From: Pomphorhynchus laevis
Lineage: Eukaryota > Acanthocephala > Palaeacanthocephala > Echinorhynchida > Pomphorhynchidae
Direction: 5' to 3'
Assembly (NCBI GenBank): GCA_012934845.2
Contig: WNNJ02003802.1
Coordinates: 1 to 64,000, forward strand
DNA: 64,000 bases
The notes under the pieces are model-generated. The model was not told the DNA's origin. It was given only the letters and a program-made list of their open reading frames with translations, and did no database searches. Below are positions 1 to 10,588 of this stretch, one piece after another. The position numbers and the translations under genes were made by a program. Every line of letters starts with the position of its first letter. The stretch's first letter is position 1.

Positions 1-667
1 TAACTTGTATTCTGTTGAAGGCTTCACGCAAGGCGATCCACTCGCTATGGCTGCCTTTGCTATGTCAACTTTGACGATTATTGACAAAATTAAACTTGAA
101 GTTCCTCACGTCTTGCAAAGATGGTTTGCAGACGATGCAAATTTTGTCGGGAATATTAACGACCTTCAAAAAGTATGGTCAATTTTAACGGAATTCGGCC
201 CAAAAATTGGCTATCAAGTAAACCCCACAAAAACTTCACTATTAACCCACAAAGTAATTGAAAATCCGTTTTTGCCTTTTGGAGTTAATTATACAACTGA
301 AGGCATTAAAATTCTCGGAATTCCTGTAGGTACTGAAGAATATGTCGATTCGGTCATTCAAAATTCGTGTTGTTCGTGGTCTCAGGTTGTCGGACGGCTA
401 GCAGATGTTGCAAAAATAGATCCCCATATTGCCTATGCAGGCTTTGTCTAATCTGTGCAATTCCGATGGACTCATTTTCTACGAAGTGTAAAGTGTAACT
501 CAATGCAATTAACACAGCTATCTGAAACAATTTTCAAACATTTTGTTCCATCAACAATCGGACGCGAAATCGATTCGGAGTGGCGAACTATCTTATCTTC
601 TCCAGCGAAACTAGGAGGTCTGGGAATTTTCGATCCATCAGTTTTGTGTAATATGGAATATTCATAT
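1..667 (+). mobile_element. RLE-type LINE-like element R-1, left half (RT, truncated by window edge)
   Basis: The reading starts inside the RT domain. RT motif B (EGFTQGDPLAM) lies at about 17-50 and motif C (FADDANFVG) at about 127-153. The thumb follows, then the conserved LGGLGIFDP stretch near 610-640. The frame is open to 451, interrupted by one TAG, and continues to about 670. The same order is found in R-3 at 35669-37006. The element would copy its RNA into DNA at a nicked target. It continues at 6108 after a 5.4-kb insertion, and the two halves rejoin in the same reading relative to R-3. Seen: motifs and split. Inferred: family membership in the endonuclease-at-C-terminus LINE group (R2-like). 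Confidence 0.85.
659..667. repeat. Target-site duplication of the TIR element (partner at 6108-6116)
   Basis: TATTCATAT occurs directly outside both TIRs. Removing the insert plus one copy restores the spacing of R-1 relative to R-3 and R-4, where the residues after the GGLGIFDP stretch lead into a conserved GTYDSGL-like segment (YNSGL here). Confidence 0.85.
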
Positions 668-672
668 GGTTC

Positions 673-742
673 AGTCTCAATTCCTAGAAATCTCAATTCC
701 TAGAAATCTCAGTTCCTAGAAATCTAAATTCCTGTAAAAAAT
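673..742 (+). repeat. Left terminal inverted repeat with 16-bp internal repeats
   Basis: The arm consists of four near-copies of the 16-bp unit TTCCTAGAAATCTCAA, then an A-rich end. It matches the right arm at 69 of 70 positions. Sub-repeated TIRs are a Foldback trait. Confidence 0.9.
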
Positions 743-1170
743 AAAAAGGATTAATTTCATAAAATGGTTAAATGACATTATAATATAATGTAATATATTT
801 ATAAATTTTCGTTCAAAAAAGTTTCACGTTAAAAAAGTCTTTGTTATTAAAACTCTTACATGATAAGACGTAAATACGAGCAATTACAATCTTCGACGAC
901 AACCAACGACAACCTTCGAGGACTAATGACAACCATCAACGACCATCCGCTTGACAATTATCGACTATCATCGACAACCATCGACGACATCCGCTCGCTA
1001 CTTACAACTAACGACTACTTACAACTAACGCGAACTACTTACAACAAACGCGAACTACTTACAACTAACGACTTGCAGACTAACGGAGTTTAAGCATTCT
1101 TAATTACAACTAAAGAATCAACAAGAAAATTTATAAGTGTTCTAGCAAATTACACTGCAAATTCGCCGAT
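743..1170 (+). repeat. LINE A leader with degenerate short tandem repeats
   Basis: No gene is seen here. From about 880 to 1085 the sequence is a run of degenerate repeats: first CGACAACCA-like units, then four or five units of about 17-20 bp built on ACTTACAACTAACG. The start of LINE A ORF1 follows at 1171. The segment probably is the 5' leader of LINE A; the exact border with the flanking TIR element (743-860) is not visible. Confidence 0.55.
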
Positions 1171-2355
1171 ATGACTGGAAAAAAGCAGAAGCAGCTCAAT
1201 AGAACGACTGGATATACAAATGTTCAGACTATTCAGGAGTCTTATAAATCCCACCAAATTAAGTGCTCCAACACGGATTGCGACATTTGGACATGTGTGT
1301 CAGCGACCAAAAGCTTCATCAAAAAGTTCAACAATGCCGATTTCATCTGTGGTTATTGTTCAGCCAAGCTATTCAATGAGCTTAAGACTCGAGTAAGTTG
1401 CAGATCGTCTGGCTCATCTAATTCAGAAGAGATAGACAAATCACTATGTGCAGATGTGTTACCTGTAACTACTCATTTTCAACGTATCAACTCAGACATC
1501 TTAGACCTAACAAGCTGCATAAACATAGTCAGTTCCAACGTTAGCTCTCAATTGTCAGTTTCTCCAGGATTCTCCAGCATGTCTTCATCAACAAATGATG
1601 TTCACGATTCCCTACCAGCACATAATTCCCGCGAGTCCTCATCAACGAACAATCTTAACGAGTCTGCACCAACCAACAATTTGTTTGAGTGCTCGGTCGT
1701 GGATTATCACTCCAACTGTGAGTTGGAACAGTCTATTCCACAGTTACGTTTAAATGTCGATTCAATCAACCTAAACCGGGCAAATATTCTCCCTCGAGCT
1801 GCAACGCCAAATAATTCCTCAGCTGGTTATCGCGAAGTTCGCTCAAATATGGGCACAAACAGTGGTCGAGATCGAGCAGTTATTGTAGCGAATGTTGAGG
1901 AGTCATCATCTGTGAATTGTCAGTATCACATGAATGACGATCTCGATAAGGTTCGTTCCATTTTGTCATTGGTTTTATTGGGTTGCGATGAGAATAAAGT
2001 GAGCTCTTTGAGGGTTTTATCGCTATTTCGTCTTGGAAAGAGTGTACCGGGTAGCTTGAGACCTCGTTTGCTTAAGGTGATATTAAATACTCGTGAGTCA
2101 GCTAAATCACTCTTCAGACACGCATACCGTCTGCGTGGATCCGGTATTAGATTTTTACGGGACCTCGATCCTCAAGATAGAGAGAAACTCAAAGCTGCAA
2201 AACAAGAACTTCATAGGCGGACTGTAGCAGGCGAAACAAACCTGACTATTCAAAATTTTATGGTAATGCGGCGGCGTGTTCGGGTGCACTGGACGCCTCT
2301 TGTTCTTGCGCAGCAAGTAGACCCTGTCACATTGCGTTGCGCCGCATTAAACTAG
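1171..2355 (+). CDS. LINE A ORF1, PHD-like finger protein (CR1-like)
   Basis: A 394-residue open frame. Residues about 33-65 hold a Cys-rich finger (CSNTDCDIW then FICGYCSAK), the PHD-like finger typical of CR1-group ORF1. A Ser/Asn-rich linker follows, and the C-terminal third (from RDRAVIVANVEES, about residue 230) has the RRM-like nucleic-acid-binding fold region ending in LRDLDPQDREKLKAAKQEL. The protein should bind element RNA and act as a chaperone during target-primed reverse transcription. The ATG at 1171 gives the finger its full N-terminal flank. It is the only uninterrupted ORF1 of this family here. It ends where ORF2 should begin, as in LINEs B, C and H. Confidence 0.85.
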   Translation: MTGKKQKQLNRTTGYTNVQTIQESYKSHQIKCSNTDCDIWTCVSATKSFIKKFNNADFICGYCSAKLFNELKTRVSCRSSGSSNSEEIDKSLCADVLPVTTHFQRINSDILDLTSCINIVSSNVSSQLSVSPGFSSMSSSTNDVHDSLPAHNSRESSSTNNLNESAPTNNLFECSVVDYHSNCELEQSIPQLRLNVDSINLNRANILPRAATPNNSSAGYREVRSNMGTNSGRDRAVIVANVEESSSVNCQYHMNDDLDKVRSILSLVLLGCDENKVSSLRVLSLFRLGKSVPGSLRPRLLKVILNTRESAKSLFRHAYRLRGSGIRFLRDLDPQDREKLKAAKQELHRRTVAGETNLTIQNFMVMRRRVRVHWTPLVLAQQVDPVTLRCAALN

Positions 2356-2379
2356 CTATCGGACCAACAATAATGACGA

Positions 2380-5190
2380 GTTCACTCAATTTTCGTGATC
2401 GCCGTCATTCGGAAGATTTTCAATCTCGCAACACACCTATTTGTGATCAACAAGACTACCATATACCTAACTTGCGTCTCTTATATACAAATATACTTAG
2501 TATATCAACTAAGTTATCCGAACTTTCCTTTGTTGTCAAGCAAAAAATGCGGATATTGTAGCACTCACGGAAACCTAGCTTAATCCACAAATATGTGATG
2601 ATGAAATTAGTCTAGATGGATACTCTCTTGTTCGTATGGATCGGTTATCTTCAAGAGGTGGTGAAGTCATCATCTTCGCGCGAGATTCTTTGTCGGTAAG
2701 ACTAATCAATGCATGCGCTGACGAGGTGTCCCTAAATGAGTACATTTGGGTCAAACTAACAGCGACAGATAATCGTCATTTCATTGTGGGCTTATTCTAT
2801 CGATCACCTCGTTCATCCACACTGTCTATCTGTAACTCATTGCGAAAACATTTAAGAACTAAGTCATCGGCGATAGTTCTTGGTGATTTCAATATGCCCC
2901 CGTTGACTGGATAAACTTCGTGCCTCTACCTGGTTGTGACCCTGAATCAGCGAATCTTCTCGACGCTATTAATGACTTAAACCTTAATAAGCTAATTCAC
3001 GAATTCACACGCGCTCGTGGACATAGTGCGTATCTACTTGATATATGCCTATCGGTTGATGCCTCTATCATTGACCGGATTAATTATGATCCACCAATCA
3101 GTTCTAGTGACCATCGTGTGATCGATATTGTAGTTTCGTTCAGATGCCCCGTTCAATCAAAACAGTTCCACAAGTCAATCCAATGAAGGCTAACTTTCTC
3201 AGTATGGAACGTATACTCAGTACGGTAGCATGGCCCAATCCTTTTATCATTGGTACTAACCCTGCATGGAACCATCTCAAACGTACTCTGATTGAGTTAT
3301 TGACATTCTTCTCACCAATTCAACATAAGAAAACGAGCATCCGTATTCCAATTTGGTGTGACTCTGAAATTAAGCATGCAATCAGATCACGGGATATCTC
3401 ATTTTCTGCGTACAAAGATGGTAGACTATCCTTTGATAAATACCGTTTATTGAGAAACAAGGTAACTTATATTAAGAGACTGAAGAGGAAGAATTTCATT
3501 TCTAATATATGTCGGGCTGCATCCTCGAACCCTAAACAGTTATTCAATCACCTACTGCGCCGTAATACTGCGTCAGATAAATTTTACAGCATTGTGAACA
3601 ACGCGGGTGATTTAATTGTTGACCCTATCGAAGTTGCAGAGCTCTTTTCCGCTCATTTTGCAATTCAAGAAGCGAAGTTGGATTACGACTATTTGTCCCA
3701 TTACACTCCCAGATTCATTCAATCATGTCTTAATGACATATTTATTAGCGAAGAGGACGTCTGTACAGAGCTACTCAAGCTTCCACGTACTCGCGTTTCC
3801 GGACCGGATGGCCTTCCATCTATACTTTTCCGCGAGCTGGCTACAGTGTTGACAAGTCCGCTATGTGCTATATTCCAGAGTTCTCTATACTCTGGAAGTT
3901 TACCGGATGACTGGAAAAGATCTATAATCTGCCCTGTGTTCTAAAGGGTGATCGCAATCAGACTAACAATTATCGTCCCATAAGTCTAACTTCTATTGCG
4001 TGCAAAGTAATGGAAAAGATTCTGCTTCGTACAGTAAGTTCACATCTAGAAGACAATAACATCCTCAACGATGCCAAGCACGGTTTCAGACCTCACCGTT
4101 CTACGGTAACTAACCTTGTATTCTCCCGGAATAGTTGGTCGAATGCGGTTCAAGTAGGAACGGGAGTGGACACGCTCTTCTTCGATTTATCAAAGGCTTT
4201 TGATAGAATCGTACACCGTATTCTTACCAATCAACTATCGCTATGTGGGATTGACGGTCGCGTTAAAACTTGGATTCAGTCATTCCTAACTGATCGTTAC
4301 TTTGCTGTGCGCATCAACGGTTGTATATCTAAGTGGTCAGCAATCACCTGTGGTGTACCACACGGCTGCGTTCTGAGTCCAATGCTTTTCAATATATATT
4401 AATGATATGATTGATGTCATATCCAGTGAGTGCGCTCTATATGCCGATGCACGATGTAATTGAGTTGCAACGCGACGTAGACTTAATCACCAAATGATGT
4501 CGTGCAAAGGGACTGGTTTTGAATCCTAACAAGTGTAGTCATATGCACATAGGTCCCATAAAAATCGTAGGGACATTTGCGATAGAAGATGTAAACATCG
4601 AAAAGGTTTAATGTTTCAGTGATCTGGGCGTGATCGTAAGTGAAGATATGAAGACACGAGTCCACGTCCAATATGTCGCATCCAAATGTCGACGTATGCT
4701 AGGTATGTTAAGACGCTCGTTTGGCCAACTCGATCCAGTTAGTTTTCGCATTGCCTACTCTGCCCTTATAAAATCGCACATGTTATACGCGTCCCCTGCA
4801 ATACACCCACAGCTCCGTGGTGAATTGGAAATATACGAACGGATATTACGACAAGCAACCCATCTTGTGTCCTCAGTGCGTGGTGTCAACTATACCCAGA
4901 GACTGACATTGTTGAATGTACACACTGTTGAACGTTCGCTGTCTGACGCCGACCTAGTGTATGTATGGCGGTCACTGTCTATACCTGGACATGTTTCGAA
5001 GTATATGTTTACAATTCGTCCACCGGGTCGACTACGAGGCCACAGACTTATGATAAAGCGCAGACTCCGTCCCAAAACAAATTGTGTTACGATAAGTGAT
5101 CGCATTGCTGACCTGTGGAACAATCTTCATGCATCGACAATCGACAGCGGTTCCGTCCAGAAGTTCAAGGCAATTATTAAATCACGATAA
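2380..5190 (+). pseudogene. LINE A ORF2 (AP endonuclease plus RT), decayed
   Basis: The endonuclease spans about 2480-3165: LRLLYTNILSIS, the GGEVIIFARDS block, FYRSPRSS, VLGDFN near 2878, and SSDHRVIDIV near 3100. RT follows: GPDGLPSILFRELA (~3804), LSKAFDRIVH (~4187, motif A), GVPHGCVLSPMLF (~4351, motif B, with His for the usual Gln). Motif C reads LYADAR near 4437, so the second catalytic Asp is missing, and a small deletion follows. The thumb and C-terminus (RRMLGMLRR to FKAIIKSR) run to 5190. At least four frame breaks divide it. Inactive as it stands. Confidence 0.88.
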
Positions 5191-5212
5191 TGACAGTTCA
5201 CCTTTTATATCT

Positions 5213-5608
5213 TTATTTTCTGTTTTTTATGTTTTGAGCTATGTGATCCAGCCAATTTGAGCTTATGCTTCTGGGCTGTTGTAACAATAATAATAAATAT
5301 CTAAATAGAAAATCTATTGTCTCTTGGTAGATTTTTAATGCTGGTTTAAATGGTTTAGAAAGAGATAAATGCTTAAGAATTTCTTTTTTCCTGTATTCCA
5401 TTAGTTTTTTATCATCACTGTGGAAGTGCTCTCCTTTCACTTCAAGTAGGCTTTGATCAAAAGAGATCGCACGTACTAGACATGTGTCTGTTTGACAGTG
5501 CCAGTATATTTTACCACAGGGCATTCGTTTTGTGGCCTCGAATAAAAAATTTTCCACTACAAGTACCTCTTTATCCTTCTCACTTTTCATCCAATAAAAA
5601 TTTGTCAT
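5213..5608 (-). CDS. FLYWCH-type zinc finger fragment of the TIR element
   Basis: A 131-residue frame read leftward from near the right TIR. It has the FLYWCH pattern: an aromatic-rich start (VVENFLFEATKR), YWHC, TDTC, R, then EHFHSDD as the HxH pair, at about residues 18-66. FLYWCH fingers bind DNA and are often fused to the N-terminus of MULE transposases, where they read the TIRs. Here the frame stops soon after the finger at the junction with LINE A, and no DDE core follows. The last codons are probably read from LINE A tail sequence. The start at 5608 is the first ATG, but flanking duplications make it uncertain. Confidence 0.65.
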   Translation of the reverse strand: MTNFYWMKSEKDKEVLVVENFLFEATKRMPCGKIYWHCQTDTCLVRAISFDQSLLEVKGEHFHSDDKKLMEYRKKEILKHLSLSKPFKPALKIYQETIDFLFRYLLLLLQQPRSISSNWLDHIAQNIKNRK

Positions 5609-6032
5609 TTTTTATCATCACTGTGGAAGTGCTCTCTTTTTACTTCAAGTAGTTTCATCCTGTATTCCATTAGTTTTTTATCATCACTGTGGAAGTGCTC
5701 TCCTTTTACTTCAAGTAGTTTCATCCTGTATTCCATTAGTTTTTTTATCATCACTGTGGAAGTGCTCTCCTTTCACTTCAAGTAGGCTTTGCTCAAAGGA
5801 GATCGCACGTACTAGACATGTGTCTGTTTGACAGTGCCAGTATATTTTACCACAGGGCATTCGTTTTGTGGCCTCGAATAAAAAAATTTTCCACTACAAG
5901 TACCTCTTTATCCTTCTCACTTTTCATCCAATAAAAATTTGTCATTTTTTTATCATCACTGAAAAAGTGCTCTCCTTTCACTTCAAGTAGGCTTTGCTCA
6001 AAGGAGATCGCACGTACTAGATCGCACGTACA
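5609..6032 (-). repeat. Partial duplications of the FLYWCH-coding segment
   Basis: The block ATCATCACTGTGGAAGTGCT recurs at about 5412, 5610, 5680, 5748 and (altered) 5952. One copy (about 5746-5945) repeats nearly all of the 200 bp at 5412-5608, including the YWHC/TDTC part of the finger. The others are 60-70-bp partial copies. None keeps a long frame. Confidence 0.8.
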
Positions 6033-6102
6033 ATTTTTTACAGGAATTGAGATTTCTAGGAACTGAGATTTCTAGGAATTGAGATTTCTAGGAATTGAGA
6101 CT
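6033..6102 (-). repeat. Right terminal inverted repeat
   Basis: Reverse complement of 673-742 with one mismatch, and the same four 16-bp sub-repeats. It is followed by five bases and the second TATTCATAT. Confidence 0.9.
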
Positions 6103-6107
6103 ACACG

Positions 6108-7078
6108 TATTCATATCCCTAACGGATTTGTGAAACGTATAACTCAGGACTTCACAGCGATAATCTTAACAATCTACAAGCGGATATAATAAAAGGGATC
6201 ATTACTACACGTAAAATCGAATATCAAAATCGATTGTCTTCCATATTAGACACATGGTCGGTGGAAAGCAAAAACTTGATTGATCATGCCTGTGCAGAAG
6301 AGGCTTCAGCTTGGCTTAGCGCTTTGTCTTTGGCTTCGGAGAAATTTCATTTGAGCGCTACAGAATTTGAAGACGCAATTTGCTGCTGGTATGGTTGGAC
6401 TCCTGAATCGCTTCGGAATTCAATATGTATTTGGCAGTCGCCAATTCATATAGAGCATTCGCTATCCTGCAAACGCGGCGGAGTTCCTATGATTAGACAT
6501 GATATGATTCGAGATTTATGCGCGTCAGCGCTTAAAATGTGTGCTCTAGAGTCGAAATTGAACCAAAACTCGCAGCTGTCCCGGACACTGTGATTTTCGA
6601 GAAGCAGACAACTATCAGAGACAGGCAGGCACGTCTTGACATAATGTGTACGGGATTAAGTAATGAAAGTTTTGAGCGAACGTATTTCGACGTTACAATA
6701 TATTCTATTTATGCTCAATCAAACATTCACCGAACTCCTTCGTCAACATTTGATTATAACGACAATAGAAAACGAGCAAAATACAGTGAGCGCATTCAAA
6801 CAATTGAACATGGTGAATTTATCCCCTTAGTTCTCTCTACATCAGGCGGAATGAGCAATGAAGTAATCAAGATTTTGAAAAAAATTGCATCAAAAGCAAG
6901 CAATAATACTGCGGAAGAATATGTTGACATTCTAACAACCTTGAAAATAAAATTGGCATTAGGCATTGCAAGAGGTGCATCTCTTTGCTTGATAAGTTCG
7001 CGCATTCTTCGACCAGGCGAAGAATCTAGATTCACTGGCATTCGACGCACACAATTAAATGCAGATGATAAATCATAA
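6108..7078 (+). mobile_element. R-1 right half: zinc finger and RLE-like C-terminus
   Basis: Reading resumes with YNSGL and NLQADIIKGIITTRK, the segment that follows GIFDP in R-3. Next come ASAWLSALSL, the degenerate finger (C-IWQSPIH-EHSLSC-KRGG, about 6425-6480), IRHDMIRDL, and after one frameshift near 6540 the RLE-like block: QARLDIMCTGL, RTYFDVTIY, KYSERIQTIEHGEFIPLVLS, ending at 7078. In R2-type elements a CCHC finger followed by R-x-D ... D marks the nicking endonuclease. The first Cys pair of the finger is incomplete. An AT-rich 3' tail follows to about 7150. Confidence 0.85.
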
Positions 7079-7244
7079 CAACTGACGTTTAAACGGTTAG
7101 AGACTTAGATGAAAATTTATGTTTATTGATATTAATAAAATCTTTCTTTAAAAAAATTAATTACAAGACTGACACATAAAAGAGTCATTTTGTCTGATCA
7201 CAATATTAAGAAAAGAAAAAATGTAGTTCAGCAATAATAAATTG

Positions 7245-9520
7245 TCACATATAGTTATATATTTCCTGCAAAGAATCTTCACTTTTTATCCACATGCTCA
7301 GCGCATTCTGGAAAGATTTGTACTGTACCATAGACATGATCAAATTCGGCGATCGGTTCCATAGGTTTACCGCTCTGTGAGATAATCGCAAGTATCTATG
7401 ACATTTTTCGTGTGATTGCACAACAACTGATAAAGAGTGTCCTCTGTGGCTCTGGCGATCATTTAGAATAACGGATTCCGATGGATAACCAGGAAAGACA
7501 TGAATCATTCGCCATAACGGTAATAAATCATTGTACACATATCTCTTGTAAACTGAAGTAATATTTAGTTGGCTTAGTCTATCACAGTAGGCGATGTTCC
7601 GAAGACCAGAACATAGCTTGGAAAATCGGCGAAGAATATTTTCTAATTGGTTTATTTCACCACGCGTAGAAGGAAAAGTCGCCGGCGAAGCATAATCAAT
7701 GATTGGTCTGATCAACGCCTTATATAATAGTGAGAACTGAGACGGTGGAAGCGAACTAAAGGTATTTTTGATCATGTAAATACTTTTCCTCGACATGTTG
7801 CATATATTTTCAGTATTGAGGTCGGTTTTAAACGAATTCAGAACGATTATCCCAAGATCTTTTGTATACGAATTTGTGGGAATAATCTCACCGCAAACAG
7901 AATAATCATTTGGTAAATCACTACGACCAAATCTGAGGTGGACACATTTAGTAATGTTAATCATGATTCCGGTCAGTTCGCTCCACCTATTAACCATATT
8001 TATGTCATCTTGTAAGTGTTGCATATCGGCATAGCATGTAATGACATTCCATATTTTAAGATCATCCGCGAATGCTAATTTTTTACATTTTAGAGAGCGT
8101 AGCAAACTATTCAGAAATATGACGAATAATAATGGACCCAACACCGATCCCTGAGGAACACCTATTGATAAATTTGACGGTCTAGATAGACAATTTCCAA
8201 CTCAAACTCTGAAAGAACGATCAGATAGGAAAGCGTGAATCCATCGAATAATAGGAATTTCAATTCCGTAATCTGCAAGAGCCTCAATCAACATATTGTG
8301 GGGAACCCTATCAAAGGCCCGACTGAAGTCAAAATACACGACATCAACTGCATTACCCTGCGCAACTGCATCAACCCATGCTTCGCGTGCACATAAAAGA
8401 TTAGACATGCAATGACGTCCAGGACGAAAACCATGTTGCGAATTATCTAACAAGTTCGATGATTCAAGATAGGATAGTAATCGCCGATACAATATGCGCT
8501 CTAACATCTTACATACGACACTTGTAAGGCTTATTGCTCTATAATTTTCAGGATTGTGACGATCTCCTTTTTTGTGGACTGGCACTACAGTGGCGATTTT
8601 CCAATCTAACGGTAGAATTGACTTAGCTAGTGATAGTTGAAACAAATAAGATAACGGTGAAGCAATAAATGTTAATAATATCTTTAGTATCTGGAGATGT
8701 AATCCATCCGGACCAGGTGATGAATGTCGTAAAGAATTTAACTCACTATAAACCTCCTCGTTAGTAACATCAAAATAACTTCGTGAATGGCTTACACGAG
8801 ATTGCTGGTTAATTTCTGTGTTATTAGTTACGAGTTGAAAAGTCGACGCAAACGTATCGGCTACATCTTGAGGCGATGTGATAAAGTTATCATTAATACG
8901 AAGAGACGAAATCGCAGGAGGAATTTTCCTATTTCTACGTATGTGAGCCCAAAATCGTTTTGTTGCACTATGAAAATCCGCAGCTATTCTCATTTCGTAG
9001 TTAAATTTTTTGCTTTTTTAAGTTTTTCGTAAAAGTTACGACAATTGACGTATTCCTGTCGATAAGTTTTGTCCTTGCAGCTCAATTTAAACAGTCGGTT
9101 TCTTCGTCTTAGTTCTGATTTAAGTTCTCTATTAAACCACGGAGGATTCACTTTTTTATTTTTATGCACGATCTTGGTAGGAACGTATTTTTCTATTATT
9201 TCGCACATTGCTGAACGGAAAACTTTCCAACAATCTTCAACATCGTCGCTAGCGCCTACAAAGTTCATAGTCGATGCTGCTTGAAGAATTTTACACTGAT
9301 CCGCACGATACCAACAATGCTTGAAGATTTTAGTTTCGACTTCGTCGATAATATTATTTGAAATCCCTGAGAAGTGAAAAAGCAACCTGAACAATGATTT
9401 CACTAGAAGAGATGAGGCTATAGATTCCTCACCTGAAGTAAATATTTTTGATAATACTTCCCGAACTCTCCTCACGTCATGATCAATACGTAGCTGCGGC
9501 TCCGAATTCCGGTATATTAG
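7245..9520 (-). pseudogene. LINE B ORF2 lacking the endonuclease
   Basis: On the - strand, from 9520 down: the connector (VNPPWFNRELKSELRRRNRLF), then RT with SSPGPDGLHLQILK (~8725), YRAISLTSVVCKMLERIL (~8540), VYFDFSRAFDRVPHNML (~8330, motif A), GVPQGSVLGPLLF (~8150, motif B) and LAFADDLKIWN (~8075, motif C). The thumb and C-terminal NLWNRSPNLIM end at 7245. Frame breaks lie near 8990 and 8150-8200. The catalytic residues are kept, but the whole endonuclease has been deleted, so it cannot nick a target. Confidence 0.85.
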
Positions 9521-10241
9521 CAAAGATTATGCACCGATCTCGGTTTTCGCCACGCATTCGCGCATTAATATCTAGCGGTTGTGTTAATGGTTCTTTATTC
9601 TGGCCGTTTCCTGTTTTATGTACGGAAAATTCTCCGACATTTGCAACCATCACTGACGATTTAGACATTGAATTAATATCCCTAGAATGATCTTTACAGT
9701 TGGATCCACCAAGTTTGGAATCAAGTTGCAAATTTTGTTGACCAATACTGGATGAACTTCGAAAATGACGTCCTTTAATATTCTTCCATACCCGTGTAGA
9801 GTGAGTTTGTGGGGTAATATTGGATATTTGATTGATATGATGATTGCAAGTGGAATTTTGCAATATCACATTCCCTGTTGTACGCTGATCCATTATGCAA
9901 TCGCTTACTTCGAATCTCTTGTTGTGAACATTTACAATTGACCCACTAGAATGCACAGTTGAATTTGATAAAACAGGAGTGCTGTTATTGAATGTATTTG
10001 TTAATGTATCTTTGGAATTCATGTTGCACTGGCAATGATTTATATTTTGAATTGCTTTTCTTAAAACACTTATTTCCTCTTCTAGTGATTGAATGCGCAG
10101 GGAAGCGCAAAATCCACACATAAATGACCCACTAGAATTATCATTTGAATCAGTAGCGATTGTAATAGTCGACCAGCGTCGACAATCATCAGAGTCACAC
10201 TGTACTTGATAACTTGTAGATTTAACCTTCTTGTTCTTCAT
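9483..10241 (-). CDS. LINE B ORF1, PHD-like finger, C-terminally deleted
   Basis: About 250 residues from the second ATG (MKNKKVKSTSYQV, 10241), preferred because it matches the short lysine-rich start of other copies. A PHD-like finger (CDSDDCRRWST ... SFMCGFCASLR) is followed by a short coiled coil-like stretch (IQSLEEEISVLRKAIQ) and a Ser/Asn linker. The RRM-like region begins (ENRDRCIIFANIPEF) and then the sequence passes directly into ORF2 connector sequence at about 9480. This internal deletion removed the ORF1 C-terminus and the ORF2 endonuclease. Confidence 0.8.
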   Translation of the reverse strand: MKNKKVKSTSYQVQCDSDDCRRWSTITIATDSNDNSSGSFMCGFCASLRIQSLEEEISVLRKAIQNINHCQCNMNSKDTLTNTFNNSTPVLSNSTVHSSGSIVNVHNKRFEVSDCIMDQRTTGNVILQNSTCNHHINQISNITPQTHSTRVWKNIKGRHFRSSSSIGQQNLQLDSKLGGSNCKDHSRDINSMSKSSVMVANVGEFSVHKTGNGQNKEPLTQPLDINARMRGENRDRCIIFANIPEFGAAATY

Positions 10242-10243
10242 AA

Positions 10244-10588
10244 TAGTACAAAAACAATCCAATTGTATATAGTAATTGTATATATTAATCTCTCAAACTT
10301 TTTTATTTCTTATTTACTCATATATACTTTCAGATGAAGAGAAATAATGATTTATTTGAGAAGATATGTTCAATTTAGGTTTCACCATAGTAATGTAAAT
10401 AAAAAATTTTTTATTATTAAGTACAAGACAAAGCCGCAAATGACTGTTCAGTATGTTCACTGTTGATATTAAAAAATAAATAAAAATAAAAAATGAAATG
10501 TAGAATGTAATCATCCGAATGGGTAGTTCAATAGTATTTGATGGTTCGAGTTGTTATGAATCTACTTCATCACTTGAAGTTTGAAATA
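10244..10588. other. LINE B leader and AT-rich flank, no gene seen
   Basis: Just upstream of LINE B ORF1 the - strand holds a short duplicated TATATACAATT motif, probably part of its 5' leader. The rest is AT-rich with no coding signal that I can support. Confidence 0.4.

Larger units (their letters stand above)
668..6107. mobile_element. MULE/Foldback-like TIR element carrying LINE A
   Basis: Two 70-bp inverted repeats (673-742 and 6033-6102, 69 of 70 positions matching) sit just inside a 9-bp direct repeat TATTCATAT (659-667 and 6108-6116). The insertion splits R-1. A 9-bp duplication, internally repetitive TIRs and a FLYWCH finger on the - strand next to the right TIR are all known from Mutator-like (MULE) or Foldback transposons. 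No transposase core (DDE) is visible. Its place is taken by the CR1-like LINE A (1171-5190). The element is therefore non-autonomous as it stands. An alternative is that the LINE simply inserted and a later deletion removed the transposase. Confidence 0.8.

Noticed and set aside
472-696. Minus-strand frame opposite the R-1 RT
   Set aside because: Shadow of the + strand coding sequence, with no motif of its own. The same applies to opposite-strand frames over LINEs C, D, E and F.
5213-5608. FLYWCH frame as a host zinc-finger gene
   Set aside because: It is short, lies just inside a TIR, is surrounded by partial duplicates of itself, and fits a MULE transposase N-terminus better.
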